Counted from the stretch's first letter, positions 40,642 to 50,554 are shown. The stretch is 64,000 bases of DNA from Macrococcus brunensis (GCF_004359615.1 NZ_SCWA01000001.1:1-64000), one strand, 5' to 3'. Notes: a model not told the origin generated them from the letters alone. Numbers and translations are program-made.

Positions 40642-40665
40642 CAAAAAACTGCAAATAATTGCAGT
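40642..40665 (-). terminator. Terminator after the small membrane-protein pair
   Basis: ACTGCAA, 4-base loop, TTGCAGT followed by TTTTTG on the minus strand. It lies 135 bases after the 63-residue gene; the 40666-40799 stretch between shows nothing else I can name. Confidence 0.6.
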
Positions 40666-40799
40666 CATAACGCGCTCGAAGATTGTTTCATGTAGCTCAA
40701 TGTCACTATTGATCAGTGCTTTGGGGACTGTGCGGGGATAAAAGAGTGAAAAAGCTGCTTATTAGTTTAATTTGACAGTAATTTAAGAGCTACTGCTTA

Positions 40800-40991
40800 C
40801 TATGAAAATGCGTAGATCATACCTGCTATAAGATAGAATATAGAGTATGCTGTTAAACGCAATAATATAATTTTCGTTTTATTCTGCTGATATGTTCCTG
40901 CATCAACCTGCTTTTTATACACTCTTATTGATAAATAAGTTTCTAACATAGAAAAGATCAGTATACCTACAATTAATAATGCCCACTTCAT
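40800..40991 (-). CDS. Small two-helix membrane protein
   Basis: A 63-residue protein with two hydrophobic helices (about residues 2-21 and 42-62) separated by a basic, polar loop (RVYKKQVDAGTYQQNKTK). I do not recognise the family. It starts four bases after the stop codon of the 36-residue gene upstream and has only a weak ribosome binding site (TTAGGTTGA), which fits translational coupling. Possible roles as a holin-like, stress or regulatory membrane peptide are speculation. Confidence 0.55.
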   Translation of the reverse strand: MKWALLIVGILIFSMLETYLSIRVYKKQVDAGTYQQNKTKIILLRLTAYSIFYLIAGMIYAFS

Positions 40992-40995
40992 TAAA

Positions 40996-41106
40996 TCAAC
41001 CTAACCAGTTCTGAGTATATGCCAGTAGTCCTAGCACCGCCCCTATGCCAGCACTGATAAACATAATTATCGTCAGATTATCTTTTTCTTTTTTATCTAT
41101 TTTCAT
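40996..41106 (-). CDS. Very small single-helix membrane protein
   Basis: A 36-residue frame beginning MKIDKKEKDN, with a charged N-terminus, one hydrophobic helix (about residues 11-31) and end TQNWLG. It is not obvious by length, but AAGAGAG precedes the ATG and the gene is followed directly by another membrane-protein gene, four bases downstream. The Lys-rich start followed by a glycine-rich helix suggests an N-in membrane peptide. No family is recognised. It could be a chance frame, but the coupling and composition argue for a real gene. Confidence 0.5.
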   Translation of the reverse strand: MKIDKKEKDNLTIIMFISAGIGAVLGLLAYTQNWLG

Positions 41107-41181
41107 AATAGTTGCACTCTCTTAAAGCTATCGTCATTAAGAATATAGTCAGTATATCATGATTATACTGTTAAAAATAGT

Positions 41182-41218
41182 AAAAACCACATATCTTATG
41201 AGATACATGGTTTTGCAG
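41182..41218 (-). terminator. Terminator after the DUF5067-like lipoprotein gene
   Basis: AAAACCA-TG-TATCT and AGATA-TG-TGGTTTT form the stem, with TTTTTAC following on the minus strand. Confidence 0.75.
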
Positions 41219-41264
41219 TGGCTCTAAAGTTGCTGTCTTGTTTGAGGACGAATGAAAGATTATA

Positions 41265-41888
41265 TTATTTCTTCAGTTCAACCGTTAGCGTCCCCAACTT
41301 TTCTCCGCCAATACCCTTCGAAGCTTTTAACTCAACGGGTGTTTTTAAATCTTTTAAATCATAAGCAATAGCATTTTTAACTATTCCCTCTTTTTTAATA
41401 ATATTAGACTGATTCTCTAACGCAAATTTATACTTGTCATTTAAAGGTGACATACCCACATCTAATTTACGCATAGAATTTTCATCTTCTTGATAGGCTT
41501 CAAATGCAGCTAAGAAACCTGATAGCGGGTCTATTTCTTTATCCGTCTTATTTTTAACTTCATAGGTAATGACTAATTGATCTGCTATTTGTCCTTCATA
41601 AGAACCTTTTGGCATTAACTCTGTCTCTAATACTTTTACATCTATATCATCTAATACAGCAGTCTTATCTTTCAGTTCGTTACTACCGTCATCCTCTTTT
41701 GCCGGTTCTTCTGTAGTCGCAGTTTCATTAGTCACTTCATCAGCTGTTTTCTTTGCTTTATCCCCTGCTGTATCTGCAGCACCCTCTATTTTCTTACTTA
41801 CATCCTTCGCTGTATCTTCTGCTTGACCACATGCAGCAAGTAACAATGATGAAGCGAGTAGTATACCGGATAATAATTTGTAGTTCAA
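41265..41888 (-). CDS. Lipoprotein with DUF5067-like domain
   Basis: A 207-residue secreted lipoprotein. The signal peptide ends in lipobox L-A-A-C (cysteine near residue 20). A lysine/alanine/glutamate-rich linker (about 22-70) with repeated D-x-A-K-K-type units is followed by a beta-rich DUF5067-like domain (about 75-207, LVITYEVKNKTDKEI). The start is TTG 41888, six bases after AAGGGGG; no ATG fits. The function is unknown; relatives are cell-surface lipoproteins of Gram-positives. It is monocistronic. Confidence 0.65.
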   Translation of the reverse strand: MNYKLLSGILLASSLLLAACGQAEDTAKDVSKKIEGAADTAGDKAKKTADEVTNETATTEEPAKEDDGSNELKDKTAVLDDIDVKVLETELMPKGSYEGQIADQLVITYEVKNKTDKEIDPLSGFLAAFEAYQEDENSMRKLDVGMSPLNDKYKFALENQSNIIKKEGIVKNAIAYDLKDLKTPVELKASKGIGGEKLGTLTVELKK

Positions 41889-42010
41889 TTGAATCCCCCT
41901 TATCTGTATGGTTAGTCCCACTTAACGATACCATTCATTCTATAGTCATGTCATCAGAAATAGTAAAACCGTCAAGTGATGATATAAAAGGAGCCCGGAA
42001 TAAAGATGTA

Positions 42011-42085
42011 TAAAAAAACGTATGATTACTTACAACATCTTAAACAGCTTATAAGCTATTCAGATATTTCAGTGATCATACGTTT
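42011..42085 (-). terminator. Terminator of tRNA-Arg with nested palindrome
   Basis: AAACGTATGAT (42085-42075) and ATCATACGTTT (42026-42016) pair over 11 bp, then a run of seven T. The 48-base loop contains the palindrome AGCTTATAAGCT (42046-42057). Confidence 0.65.
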
Positions 42086-42096
42086 AACCTATATAA

Positions 42097-42168
42097 CGCC
42101 CTCGGAGGGAATCGAACCCCCATTTCAAGAACCGGAATCTTACGTGTTATCCATTACACCACGAGGGC
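42097..42168 (-). tRNA. tRNA-Arg (anticodon CCG)
   Basis: A complete 72-base cloverleaf: acceptor GCCCTCG/CGAGGGC, D-arm GTGTAATGGATAACAC, anticodon loop TTCCGGT (anticodon CCG at loop positions 3-5), T-arm GGGGG-TTCGATT-CCCTC, discriminator G. CCA is not encoded. It reads the arginine codon CGG. A -10 TATAAT at 42185-42180 on the minus strand gives a plausible promoter. It is the only tRNA in the window. Confidence 0.93.
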
Positions 42169-42255
42169 AAGTAATTTATATTATAGCGTTTATTGTTATA
42201 TATTTAAATATGAAATAATACAAGTTGTTCATATTGTTAAAAATAAGTTCTATCT

Positions 42256-42286
42256 TTTGACTATTTTTGACCATCTATAGTATATT
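42256..42286 (+). promoter_or_regulatory. clpP promoter with CtsR box
   Basis: The tandem heptads TTTGACT (42256-42262), 3 bases, TTTGACC (42266-42272) match the reverse orientation of the CtsR operator. TTGACT (42257-42262) with an 18-base spacer to TATATT (42281-42286) is the likely promoter, so CtsR would cover the -35. Confidence 0.8.
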
Positions 42287-42315
42287 ATTATCAAACCTTA
42301 AAGGAGGATTTATTA

Positions 42316-42909
42316 ATGAATTTAATTCCAACAGTTATTGAATCTACTAACCGCGGTGAACGCGCATATGACATCTACTCTCGCCTTCTGAAAGACCGTA
42401 TTATCATGCTCGGTTCTCAGATTGACGATAACGTCGCTAACTCTATCGTGTCACAGTTATTATTTTTACAAGCGCAGGATGCTGAAAAGGATATTTACCT
42501 TTATATTAATTCACCAGGTGGCAGCGTGACTGCAGGTATGGCTATCTATGATACAATGCAGCATATTAAACCAGATGTCCAGACCATCTGTATCGGTATG
42601 GCCGCTTCTATGGGGTCATTCTTACTGGCTGCGGGTGCTAAGGGTAAACGTTTTGCACTTCCTAATGCTGAAGTCATGATTCACCAGCCACTCGGTGGTG
42701 CACAAGGTCAGGCGACTGAGATTGAGATTGCTGCTCGCCATATCCTAAAAACACGTGAAAAATTAAATCGCATTCTGTCAGAACGCACAGGTCAGCCGAT
42801 TGAAAAAATCGAAAAAGATACTGATCGCGATAACTTCCTGAGCGCTGAAGAAGCTAAAGAATATGGTCTGATTGATGATGTGATGCATCCAGCAGATAAC
42901 GATAAATAG
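42316..42909 (+). CDS. clpP: ATP-dependent Clp protease proteolytic subunit
   Basis: A 197-residue serine protease that forms the tetradecameric chamber used by ClpX and ClpC. The catalytic serine is in [11 protein letters not shown] (about residue 98), histidine in VMIHQPLGG (about 123) and aspartate in EKDTDRD (about 172). AAGGAGG precedes the ATG. The CtsR box upstream predicts heat and stress induction. It degrades, among others, proteins tagged by the tmRNA at 28512. Confidence 0.97.
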   Translation: MNLIPTVIESTNRGERAYDIYSRLLKDRIIMLGSQIDDNVANSIVSQLLFLQAQDAEKDIYLYINSPGGSVTAGMAIYDTMQHIKPDVQTICIGMAASMGSFLLAAGAKGKRFALPNAEVMIHQPLGGAQGQATEIEIAARHILKTREKLNRILSERTGQPIEKIEKDTDRDNFLSAEEAKEYGLIDDVMHPADNDK

Positions 42910-42918
42910 GTTCTAATC

Positions 42919-42952
42919 CAGCACTGAGCGATTTGTTCAGTGCTTTTTTATT
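42919..42952 (+). terminator. Terminator after clpP
   Basis: AGCACTGA, 9-base loop, TCAGTGCT followed by TTTTTTATTT. Confidence 0.9.
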
Positions 42953-43000
42953 TACACTAACTTTACAGTTTTTTTACAAGAATAACGTATAGCCTTTACA
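42951..43000 (+). promoter_or_regulatory. PhoP-box array upstream of alkaline phosphatase
   Basis: TTTACA occurs at 42951, 42962, 42973 and 42995. The first three are exactly 11 bases apart and the fourth is 22 bases further, in phase, with one degenerate slot at 42984. This is the direct-repeat layout of Gram-positive PhoP binding sites. The -10 is probably around 43008-43015 (GATAGATT). Confidence 0.75.
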
Positions 43001-43049
43001 TTTTACTGATAGATTTAGTTTGTAATCATAAAACTTAGGAGGATTCATC

Positions 43050-44429
43050 GTGAAATCATTCAATAAAGTTATTGCTTCATCTGTAATCGCTGGTCTTTTC
43101 TTATCTTCAATGCCAACTTCTACTGGTGTTCACACTGCAGAAGCTGCTACTACGAAAGTAACTCCTTGCAGTGAGCATAAAACGCCAAAAAACATCATCT
43201 TCATGATCGGTGATGGTATGGGTCCTTCATTCACTACTGCTCACCGCTATATGATGGATAACCCATCAACTAAAAGAATGGATCTTGTATCATTTGACCA
43301 TTACTTATTAGGTACTCAGCGTACAATTGCTGAAGATGATAATGAAAACATCACTGACTCAGCTTCTGCTGCTACGGCGATGAGTGCGGGTGTTAAAACT
43401 TACAACAATGCAATCGCTGTTGATAACAACAAAGCAGAAGTCAAGACTGTTCTTGAGCGTTCTAAAGAAGTTGGTAAATCTACTGGTTTAGTGGCAACTT
43501 CAGAAGTGACTCACGCAACGCCAGCCGCTTATGGTGCTCACGATGAATCACGTAAAAATATGCCAGCGATCGCTGATGATTATTATGATGAAATGATCAA
43601 CGGTAAACATAAAGTTGATATCATTCTTGGTGGTGGTAAAGATTACTTCAAACGTAAAGACAGAAACTTAATTAAAGAATTCAAGAATGACGGCTACAAA
43701 TATGTGGGTAATAAAAAAGGGTTACTGAAGGCAGCTTCTAACTCTAAAGATAAACAGATTCTCGGTTTATTCTCACCAGGTGGTATGCCTAAAATGATCG
43801 ACCGTGACGCTAATATGCCTTCATTAAAAGACATGACTAAAACAGCTATCAAAAAGTTAGATTCAAACAAAAAAGGATTCTTCTTAATGGTAGAAGGTTC
43901 ACAGATTGACTGGGCAGGTCATGCTAATGACGTAACGGGTGCAATGAGCGAAATGAGAGACTTTGACTTAGCATTCCAGGAAGCCATCAACTTCGCTAAA
44001 AAAGACTGCAACACTTTAGTTATCGCAACAGCTGACCACTCTACTGGTGGTTTCTCAATCGGTGCTAACGGCATCTACAACTGGTTCACTCAGCCAATCA
44101 AACAAATGAAACATACACCTGAATACTTACGTGCTCAACTCATGAAAGACGGCGCTAATGTAGACGAAATCATCAAAGCTAACGTCGGCTTTGAGTTAAA
44201 AGCAGAAGAAATGACAGCGATCAAAGATGCTGTAGCCGCTAAAGATGCTACTAAAATCGAAAATGCTATTGAAGCACCTGTCAATGCTCGCAGCTTAACT
44301 GGCTGGACTACTGGTGGCCATACGGGTGAGGACGTCAACGTATATGGTTACGGTCCATCAAGCAGCTTATGGAGAGGTAACATCGAGAATACAGACAACG
44401 CTAAACAAATCTTCAAGCTGATTAAATAA
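43050..44429 (+). CDS. phoB: Alkaline phosphatase (PhoA family, secreted)
   Basis: A 459-residue secreted phosphomonoesterase. A signal peptide covers about residues 1-32 (cleavage near HTAEAA). The mature enzyme has metal/active-site motifs IFMIGDGMGPS (first aspartate), the phosphorylated serine in DSASAATAMSAG (about residue 104), EGSQIDWAGHAND, TADHSTGGFS and GGHTGEDV. Translation starts at GTG 43050, eight bases after AGGAGG. The phased TTTACA repeats upstream indicate control by the PhoPR phosphate-starvation system. It scavenges phosphate from organic esters outside the cell. Confidence 0.93.
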   Translation: MKSFNKVIASSVIAGLFLSSMPTSTGVHTAEAATTKVTPCSEHKTPKNIIFMIGDGMGPSFTTAHRYMMDNPSTKRMDLVSFDHYLLGTQRTIAEDDNENITDSASAATAMSAGVKTYNNAIAVDNNKAEVKTVLERSKEVGKSTGLVATSEVTHATPAAYGAHDESRKNMPAIADDYYDEMINGKHKVDIILGGGKDYFKRKDRNLIKEFKNDGYKYVGNKKGLLKAASNSKDKQILGLFSPGGMPKMIDRDANMPSLKDMTKTAIKKLDSNKKGFFLMVEGSQIDWAGHANDVTGAMSEMRDFDLAFQEAINFAKKDCNTLVIATADHSTGGFSIGANGIYNWFTQPIKQMKHTPEYLRAQLMKDGANVDEIIKANVGFELKAEEMTAIKDAVAAKDATKIENAIEAPVNARSLTGWTTGGHTGEDVNVYGYGPSSSLWRGNIENTDNAKQIFKLIK

Positions 44430-44442
44430 TCAATATTTATGA

Positions 44443-44477
44443 AGCCCTCTATGAAGTAATAGAGGGCTCTTTATTTT
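44443..44477 (+). terminator. Terminator between phoB and the lipoprotein gene
   Basis: AGCCCTCT, loop, AGAGGGCT followed by CTTTATTTTT. It lies 16 bases before the next start codon, so read-through is possible. Confidence 0.82.
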
Positions 44478-44492
44478 TAAAGGAGAGTTATC

Positions 44493-45209
44493 ATGCACAA
44501 GTATTTATACATATTGCTCGCAGCTGGTCTATTAACAGGCTGTGCTCAAAAAGATGATTCTACCAGCAAGGAGAATCAAGCAGAAAAAGCCACTGCTGAA
44601 ACGACGGAACAATCTACTGAAGAAAAGTCAAAAAAAACTCAGGAAGAAGACATTCATGACCATGAAGATGTCGCCTTCAAGGATACTGAAAGTCTGAAGC
44701 CAGGCGTCAAAAAAACGTATCCAATGACAAAACTGACAACAGAAACAATCGATAAGACTGTAAAAGTTAAAGATAACGATACTGTTTTATATACAGAAGA
44801 TACAGGACACGGCATTCCTACTAAGCCAGCCGGTGAAGGCCAGGAATTTCATGCTATCCTCGCTGTAAAGTTCGACAATATGGACATGTACATGCTTGAA
44901 AACGGCACGTTTATCACTGCTGACCCTCAACATGTTGAAGTTGTTAAAACAGATAACAACCAGAATCAGTACCCTGTATTTAAAATGCATGAAGACGATC
45001 AGAAATATTTAAACTCTCTGGATAAGAAAGATCCTAAATATCAGGACTACGTGAAGTATGCCAATGCCTTTGGTAAAAGACAATATGACTATAAACGTGA
45101 GATGCTCATGCATACCGCTATTCATTCTGTTAACAGTAAAACACCAGGTAGTCTGACGATTCCAGAAGAACACTTCAAGCCTTTCGATGTCTTTAGAAAA
45201 GAAAAATAA
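44493..45209 (+). CDS. Uncharacterised lipoprotein
   Basis: A 238-residue secreted lipoprotein. The signal peptide ends in lipobox L-T-G-C (cysteine at residue 17). Residues 18-60 are a Thr/Glu/Lys-rich linker ending in H-D-H-E-D; the body (about 70-238) is beta-rich at first (YPMTKLTTETIDKTVKVKDN, EFHAILAVKFDNMDMYML) and helical later, with many histidines and acidic residues. I do not recognise a family. AAAGGAG precedes the ATG. Its place just after the phosphate-regulated phosphatase, with a partial terminator between, suggests but does not prove a link to phosphate or metal capture. Confidence 0.6.
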   Translation: MHKYLYILLAAGLLTGCAQKDDSTSKENQAEKATAETTEQSTEEKSKKTQEEDIHDHEDVAFKDTESLKPGVKKTYPMTKLTTETIDKTVKVKDNDTVLYTEDTGHGIPTKPAGEGQEFHAILAVKFDNMDMYMLENGTFITADPQHVEVVKTDNNQNQYPVFKMHEDDQKYLNSLDKKDPKYQDYVKYANAFGKRQYDYKREMLMHTAIHSVNSKTPGSLTIPEEHFKPFDVFRKEK

Positions 45210-45237
45210 CAGATGCTTCGGCATCTGTTATTTTTTT
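45202..45237. terminator. Bidirectional terminator
   Basis: AATAACAGATGC, loop TTCG, GCATCTGTTATT with T runs on both strands, between the lipoprotein gene and whiA. Confidence 0.92.
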
Positions 45238-46178
45238 AGGTCTATTTGTTCACCACTTCTAAGTTTCTCTGCTATTTCGTCTAACTTTCTTAACCGATGA
45301 TTAACGCCGGACTTCGAAATCACGCCTGTTGAGACCATTTCTCCTAACTCTTTGAGAGAGATATCCTGGTGGATAATACGCAGTTTAGCAATTTCACGTA
45401 AACGGTCCGGCAATTCTTCCAGTCCAATCTCCTGCTCAATCAATTCTATATTCTCAACCTGTCTCATCGCTGCACTAATAGTTTTATTCAGATTAGCCGT
45501 CTCACAGTTCACTAAACGGTTTACTGAGTTGCGCATATCTCGTACGATACGCACATCTTCAAATTTAAGCAGCGCCTGATAACCGCCGATCAGACTCAGG
45601 AAATCAGATATTTTCTCCGCTTCTTTCATATAGGAAATGTAGCCTTTTTTACGTTCCAATGTTTTGGCGTTTAACTGATACTCATTCATCAGTTTCGTTA
45701 AGTCACGTGAATGACTTTCATATAACGAGAAAATCTCCAGATGATAAGACGAAGTTTCAGGGTTGTTGACTGATCCTCCCGCCAGAAAAGCTCCTCTTAA
45801 GTAACTTCTCTTACAGCAGTCATTTTTGACAAGGTGATCTTCTATCTCATGTGTAAAGCTGCCGTCCACAAGTATTCCGAGTTCTCCCAGGATATCTTTA
45901 GCTTTTGTCTTGATTCTACAGATATAGACATTGTTTTTCTTCAGCTTCATCTTTTTGCGGACCAGGAGCTCGATTTCAACTCCAAATATCTTTTTAATCA
46001 AAGAAAATACGCGGCGTGCTATCGCTGCATTTTCTGATTGAACATTGATCACCCATTCACGGTTTGAAATACTTAAGTTACCATTCATGCGAATGAGTGC
46101 TGCAAGCTCCGCCTTGCTACAGCAGTCATCTGCTTCTATTCTTGTCAGTTCATTTTTCATCTCAGATGCAAATGACAC
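45228..46178 (-). CDS. whiA: WhiA family DNA-binding protein
   Basis: A 316-residue protein with an N-terminal LAGLIDADG-like domain (about 1-215; [15 protein letters not shown] is the degenerate motif) and a C-terminal helix-turn-helix (about 230-310, [24 protein letters not shown]). It is linked to cell division and chromosome segregation in Firmicutes. Translation starts at GTG 46178 after AAAGGAAGAGC. It follows yvcK by 14 bases in the conserved rapZ-yvcK-whiA operon. Confidence 0.93.
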   Translation of the reverse strand: MSFASEMKNELTRIEADDCCSKAELAALIRMNGNLSISNREWVINVQSENAAIARRVFSLIKKIFGVEIELLVRKKMKLKKNNVYICRIKTKAKDILGELGILVDGSFTHEIEDHLVKNDCCKRSYLRGAFLAGGSVNNPETSSYHLEIFSLYESHSRDLTKLMNEYQLNAKTLERKKGYISYMKEAEKISDFLSLIGGYQALLKFEDVRIVRDMRNSVNRLVNCETANLNKTISAAMRQVENIELIEQEIGLEELPDRLREIAKLRIIHQDISLKELGEMVSTGVISKSGVNHRLRKLDEIAEKLRSGEQIDLKK

Positions 46179-46192
46179 GTTGCTCTTCCTTT

Positions 46193-47173
46193 CTATTCAT
46201 CTACCTGAATTGTACTTACTTCAGATAGAACCAGTTCATAGATCATTTCTGCAAGGACACAGTTATCGTGACGCACTGCATAATCCTCATTGACGAGGAC
46301 CAGATGATCATCAGTCAATATTTCGATACCTTGTGCTTCAATTTTCTCTGTATCACAATGGACGAAAGCAGAATTCCGGCGTTCATAATTTGAGGATATC
46401 TTTTCATTCAATGTCTTTTGATTCGCAATGACAAACTGAATGAAACTCGCTCCGACGTGCTTATGAATTGCATTGATGTGATCAGAAACCGTGTAATCTG
46501 TTGTTTCTCCCGGCTGCGTCATGATGTTCGACACATACAGTTTTTTAGCTGTGCTTTTGATAAGTGCTTCTGCTATCTCATGCAAGAGTATATTAGGCAT
46601 AATACTCGTATAAAGACTGCCTGGACCCATTACGATTAAATCAGCATCATACAGCGCTTCTACTGCTTCAGCCATTGGTTGTATTTTAGCAGGTGTCAAA
46701 AAGACATGATCAATTCTTTTATTTTTGGTCGGTATCAATGACTCTCCGACTACGATTTCGCCATCTTCCATTACCGCATTTAAAATAGGACTTGTATTAG
46801 TAGAAGGAATAACCGTTCCTTTAACATTCAGTATTTTACTTAGCTCTCTTACTGCATGACCGAAGTCATCAGTAATATCAGTCATCGCTGCCAGCATGAG
46901 ATTACCGACGGGATGTCGCCCCAGATTATCAGAATCAAATCGATATTGGAACAGTTTTTCAAGTAACGGCTCGACATCGCTTAAAGCCGCCAGGACATTG
47001 CGAATATCTCCGGGTGCTGGTATATTCATCTCATTCCTTATTTTCCCGGTGCTTCCTCCGTCATCAGCTACAGTCACAATAGCCGTGATATCAACTGGGT
47101 AAGCCTTTAGACCACGAGCAAGAACAGACAGACCTGTCCCTCCTCCGATCAGACAAATTCTAAGCCTTCTCAT
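46193..47173 (-). CDS. yvcK: YvcK/GlmR-like gluconeogenesis factor
   Basis: A 326-residue CofD-like protein. The N-terminal glycine-rich motif I-G-G-G-T-G-L-S is at residues 9-16; the [12 protein letters not shown] and GPGSLYTSI motifs are typical of the family. In Bacillus it binds UDP-GlcNAc and steers carbon into cell-wall synthesis by activating GlmS. The start overlaps rapZ by 14 bases, so translation is probably coupled. Confidence 0.92.
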   Translation of the reverse strand: MRRLRICLIGGGTGLSVLARGLKAYPVDITAIVTVADDGGSTGKIRNEMNIPAPGDIRNVLAALSDVEPLLEKLFQYRFDSDNLGRHPVGNLMLAAMTDITDDFGHAVRELSKILNVKGTVIPSTNTSPILNAVMEDGEIVVGESLIPTKNKRIDHVFLTPAKIQPMAEAVEALYDADLIVMGPGSLYTSIMPNILLHEIAEALIKSTAKKLYVSNIMTQPGETTDYTVSDHINAIHKHVGASFIQFVIANQKTLNEKISSNYERRNSAFVHCDTEKIEAQGIEILTDDHLVLVNEDYAVRHDNCVLAEMIYELVLSEVSTIQVDE

Positions 47174-48062
47174 TGATCTTACCTTCTATCATCGCATCAC
47201 GGTGAGATGTACTGAGTTCAAAATCAAAGAATTCCTTTAAATCATGACTGATTCTTTCTGCGAGAGCCACTGAGCGGTGCTGTCCTCCTGTACAACCAAT
47301 TGCGATGACGACTTGTGACTTTCCTTCCCGCATATAGCCGGGCATGATGAACTTCAGCAAGTCCATCAGTTTATTATAGAATATAGTCGTCTCCTTCCAT
47401 TTCATCACATAATCATAAACTGACGCATCCAATCCAGTTAATGGTCTTAGCGTCTCGATATAGTAAGGGTTCGGCAGGAATCTGACATCAAATACAAGAT
47501 CTGCATCTATCGGAATCCCGTGCTTGAACCCGAAGCTCATGACATTAATCTTAAAGATATTGTCTTTGCCATTATTAAAAAGCTCTAGTATATGACTGCG
47601 AAGTGCCTTAGGCTTCATTTCTGTAGTATCTATCATATGAGTGGCCATGCCACGTAAATCTGCCAGCATTTGACGTTCCTGCTGAATAGCTGGCAGCGGC
47701 GAACCCCCTTCTGATAAAGGATGATTACGTCGCGTTTCTTTATAACGTGTGACGAGGACACGGTCTTTTGCATCTAAATAAAGAATCTGGACGACAATAT
47801 CCGTCAGATTCGTCACTTGCTGCAGTTCATTTGATAAGTTGTCGAAGAAATCTTTACCTCTTAAATCGATGCCGATCGCCACTTTAGATAGTGAATCATT
47901 GTTTTCATGCATCAGTTCTACAATCTTAGGCAGTAAGATAGGCGGCAAATTATCAATGCAGAAATAACCCAGGTCCTCCAGACTCTGGATTGCTACCGAT
48001 TTACCTGCCCCGCTCATACCTGTCACTACAATCAGTTTTTTAATGCCTTCTTCTGAGTTCAA
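47160..48062 (-). CDS. rapZ: RapZ-like nucleotide-binding protein (YvcJ)
   Basis: A 300-residue P-loop protein with Walker [11 protein letters not shown] (near residue 15) and a C-terminal RapZ domain with [19 protein letters not shown]. In E. coli the homologue controls GlmS; in Bacillus YvcJ hydrolyses nucleotides and affects competence. Translation starts at TTG 48062 after GGAGGGGACGGC; no nearby ATG fits. It heads rapZ-yvcK-whiA, and its 3' end overlaps yvcK. Confidence 0.92.
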   Translation of the reverse strand: MNSEEGIKKLIVVTGMSGAGKSVAIQSLEDLGYFCIDNLPPILLPKIVELMHENNDSLSKVAIGIDLRGKDFFDNLSNELQQVTNLTDIVVQILYLDAKDRVLVTRYKETRRNHPLSEGGSPLPAIQQERQMLADLRGMATHMIDTTEMKPKALRSHILELFNNGKDNIFKINVMSFGFKHGIPIDADLVFDVRFLPNPYYIETLRPLTGLDASVYDYVMKWKETTIFYNKLMDLLKFIMPGYMREGKSQVVIAIGCTGGQHRSVALAERISHDLKEFFDFELSTSHRDAMIEGKINEKA

Positions 48063-48100
48063 GCCGTCCCCTCCTTATTTATTCATTTTACACAATTTCA

Positions 48101-48130
48101 TAAAAATAGACACGCCCATTCGGACGCATC
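48101..48130 (-). terminator. Terminator after trxB
   Basis: ATGCGTCC, GAAT loop, GGGCGTGT (several G-U pairs), then CTATTTTTATG on the minus strand. Confidence 0.65.
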
Positions 48131-48143
48131 TGAACTGAATCAT

Positions 48144-49100
<957 letters not shown>

Positions 49101-49133
49101 TTAGTAATATAAGAATAAACTAAATTCATTGAT

Positions 49134-50546
49134 TTAAATATTATTTTGCTTATAGAAATTGAGTGCTTTATTTAAGCGATAACGGGTGAGATGAAAGAGT
49201 TCTGCACAGTGCTGAACGGATATCGCAGCCGTTCTTTTCATGTATAAGTAATAACACGCAGCTGTATACGCCGAAACTTCCTTCAGCTCGTTCAGTTCAA
49301 TCAATGCCTGTGCCTTATCCACCCAGCTGAGAAGCAGCTCTGTAGATTGGTTGAGCTGCCATAACAACACTAACCCTTGATGAATAAAATCAAGTTTTAC
49401 AAGCTGTAGTTCGCTAAATATATAGGACAAATACAGTTTTTCATAATCGCCCATCTGTTCCAGCTGATCCCACAGTTCCTTTGAAATAATCGCTTCTTTA
49501 TAAGGCAGCTGTGACAACTTGAAAAGGCCGACTATTCTAGCATGTCTGTCATCGCTGTGAAGTAAAGGTACGATATCCTTTTCTATGAACTGGCTGGTTT
49601 CATGAACTTCTTTCGGACTTGGAGAAGCTTTCGAAAAGGACTGTAATTTACGCCACATTTCTTCAGATTCTTTTACCTGACCTAATGCAAAATAATTGAA
49701 GCTTAGCGCGTGAAGCAGCTGTGCATTCTTTAAGTTCTTTTTCTTATAGATAGGCAATAACAGTTGCTGCGATGCGGAATATTGTTTCAGGAAACTAAGG
49801 ACGATTCCCAGTTTAAATGACTCATCCTCATTGATAGGATGCAGCTTATTCAGTCGCTGCAGATAGTGATTAAACTTCTCATGCTGATGCGTATTATAAA
49901 GAAGCAGTGTATAGTGACAAAGCGCATGAATATCGGTTTCGTCCTCGGTCAGCAGTTGTTCCAGAAGTGCTTCTGCCTCATTGTACTTTGACATAAAAAG
50001 ATAGGCCATTGCTTTTAGATTGCGCATCTCTTTACGTTCCTGAATATGGACCGGCTGGCTGCTTAACCAGTCGATTGATTCATCAATTCGTCCATGTGAA
50101 AACAAATACTGAAATAACTGCTGTGCGACATACAGCGTACTTTCCGCTTCCACAGCTGTCTGACTCGTATAAGTGACCTCAAATGTTGTTTTAAGTGTAT
50201 CAAAATAATCCTGATCATCTGTCAGCTGAACATAGTATAAACCGTATAGAAATGCTTTATTCGGTTCACGTATTTCCGTGTAAATCTGACTGAGCTGATA
50301 AAAATAAACTGCAAAGTCCTCTTCTTTAACAATTCTTTCGAACAGGATGTGGACGCCTTCCTCTGTCTTTCCTGCTTTCACTAAACAAGTCGCTAGGTCG
50401 ATATAATAGTCCTGCCGGCTGTTCAGTCTAATGGCTTTCTCCAGATAAGGAATCGCATCCTGATATAACTGCTGCCTTATTTTCTTTTGAGCAATATGTG
50501 CGTAGTCGTCCGCATCTACAGGTAGACTGACTATTTTTTCGTTCAT
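49134..50546 (-). CDS. Tetratricopeptide-repeat protein
   Basis: A 470-residue cytoplasmic protein made of TPR-like helical pairs: recognisable units begin near residues 13, 47, 150, 195 and 265 (for example YQDAIPYLEKAIRLN and YNEAEALLEQLL). The C-terminal 100 residues are helical but not clearly TPR. Such proteins act as protein-interaction scaffolds; the partner is unknown. It lies between trxB and the acyltransferase gene, as in staphylococci. The ribosome binding site is weak (GGAAAC). Confidence 0.75.
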   Translation of the reverse strand: MNEKIVSLPVDADDYAHIAQKKIRQQLYQDAIPYLEKAIRLNSRQDYYIDLATCLVKAGKTEEGVHILFERIVKEEDFAVYFYQLSQIYTEIREPNKAFLYGLYYVQLTDDQDYFDTLKTTFEVTYTSQTAVEAESTLYVAQQLFQYLFSHGRIDESIDWLSSQPVHIQERKEMRNLKAMAYLFMSKYNEAEALLEQLLTEDETDIHALCHYTLLLYNTHQHEKFNHYLQRLNKLHPINEDESFKLGIVLSFLKQYSASQQLLLPIYKKKNLKNAQLLHALSFNYFALGQVKESEEMWRKLQSFSKASPSPKEVHETSQFIEKDIVPLLHSDDRHARIVGLFKLSQLPYKEAIISKELWDQLEQMGDYEKLYLSYIFSELQLVKLDFIHQGLVLLWQLNQSTELLLSWVDKAQALIELNELKEVSAYTAACYYLYMKRTAAISVQHCAELFHLTRYRLNKALNFYKQNNI

Positions 50547-50554
50547 GTTGTTTC

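Noticed and set aside
42006-42218. Plus-strand frame with a good AAAGGAG before the ATG
   Set aside because: It runs through the complete tRNA-Arg gene and its terminator; the AAAGGAG is probably chance. It would need transcription evidence to be revived.
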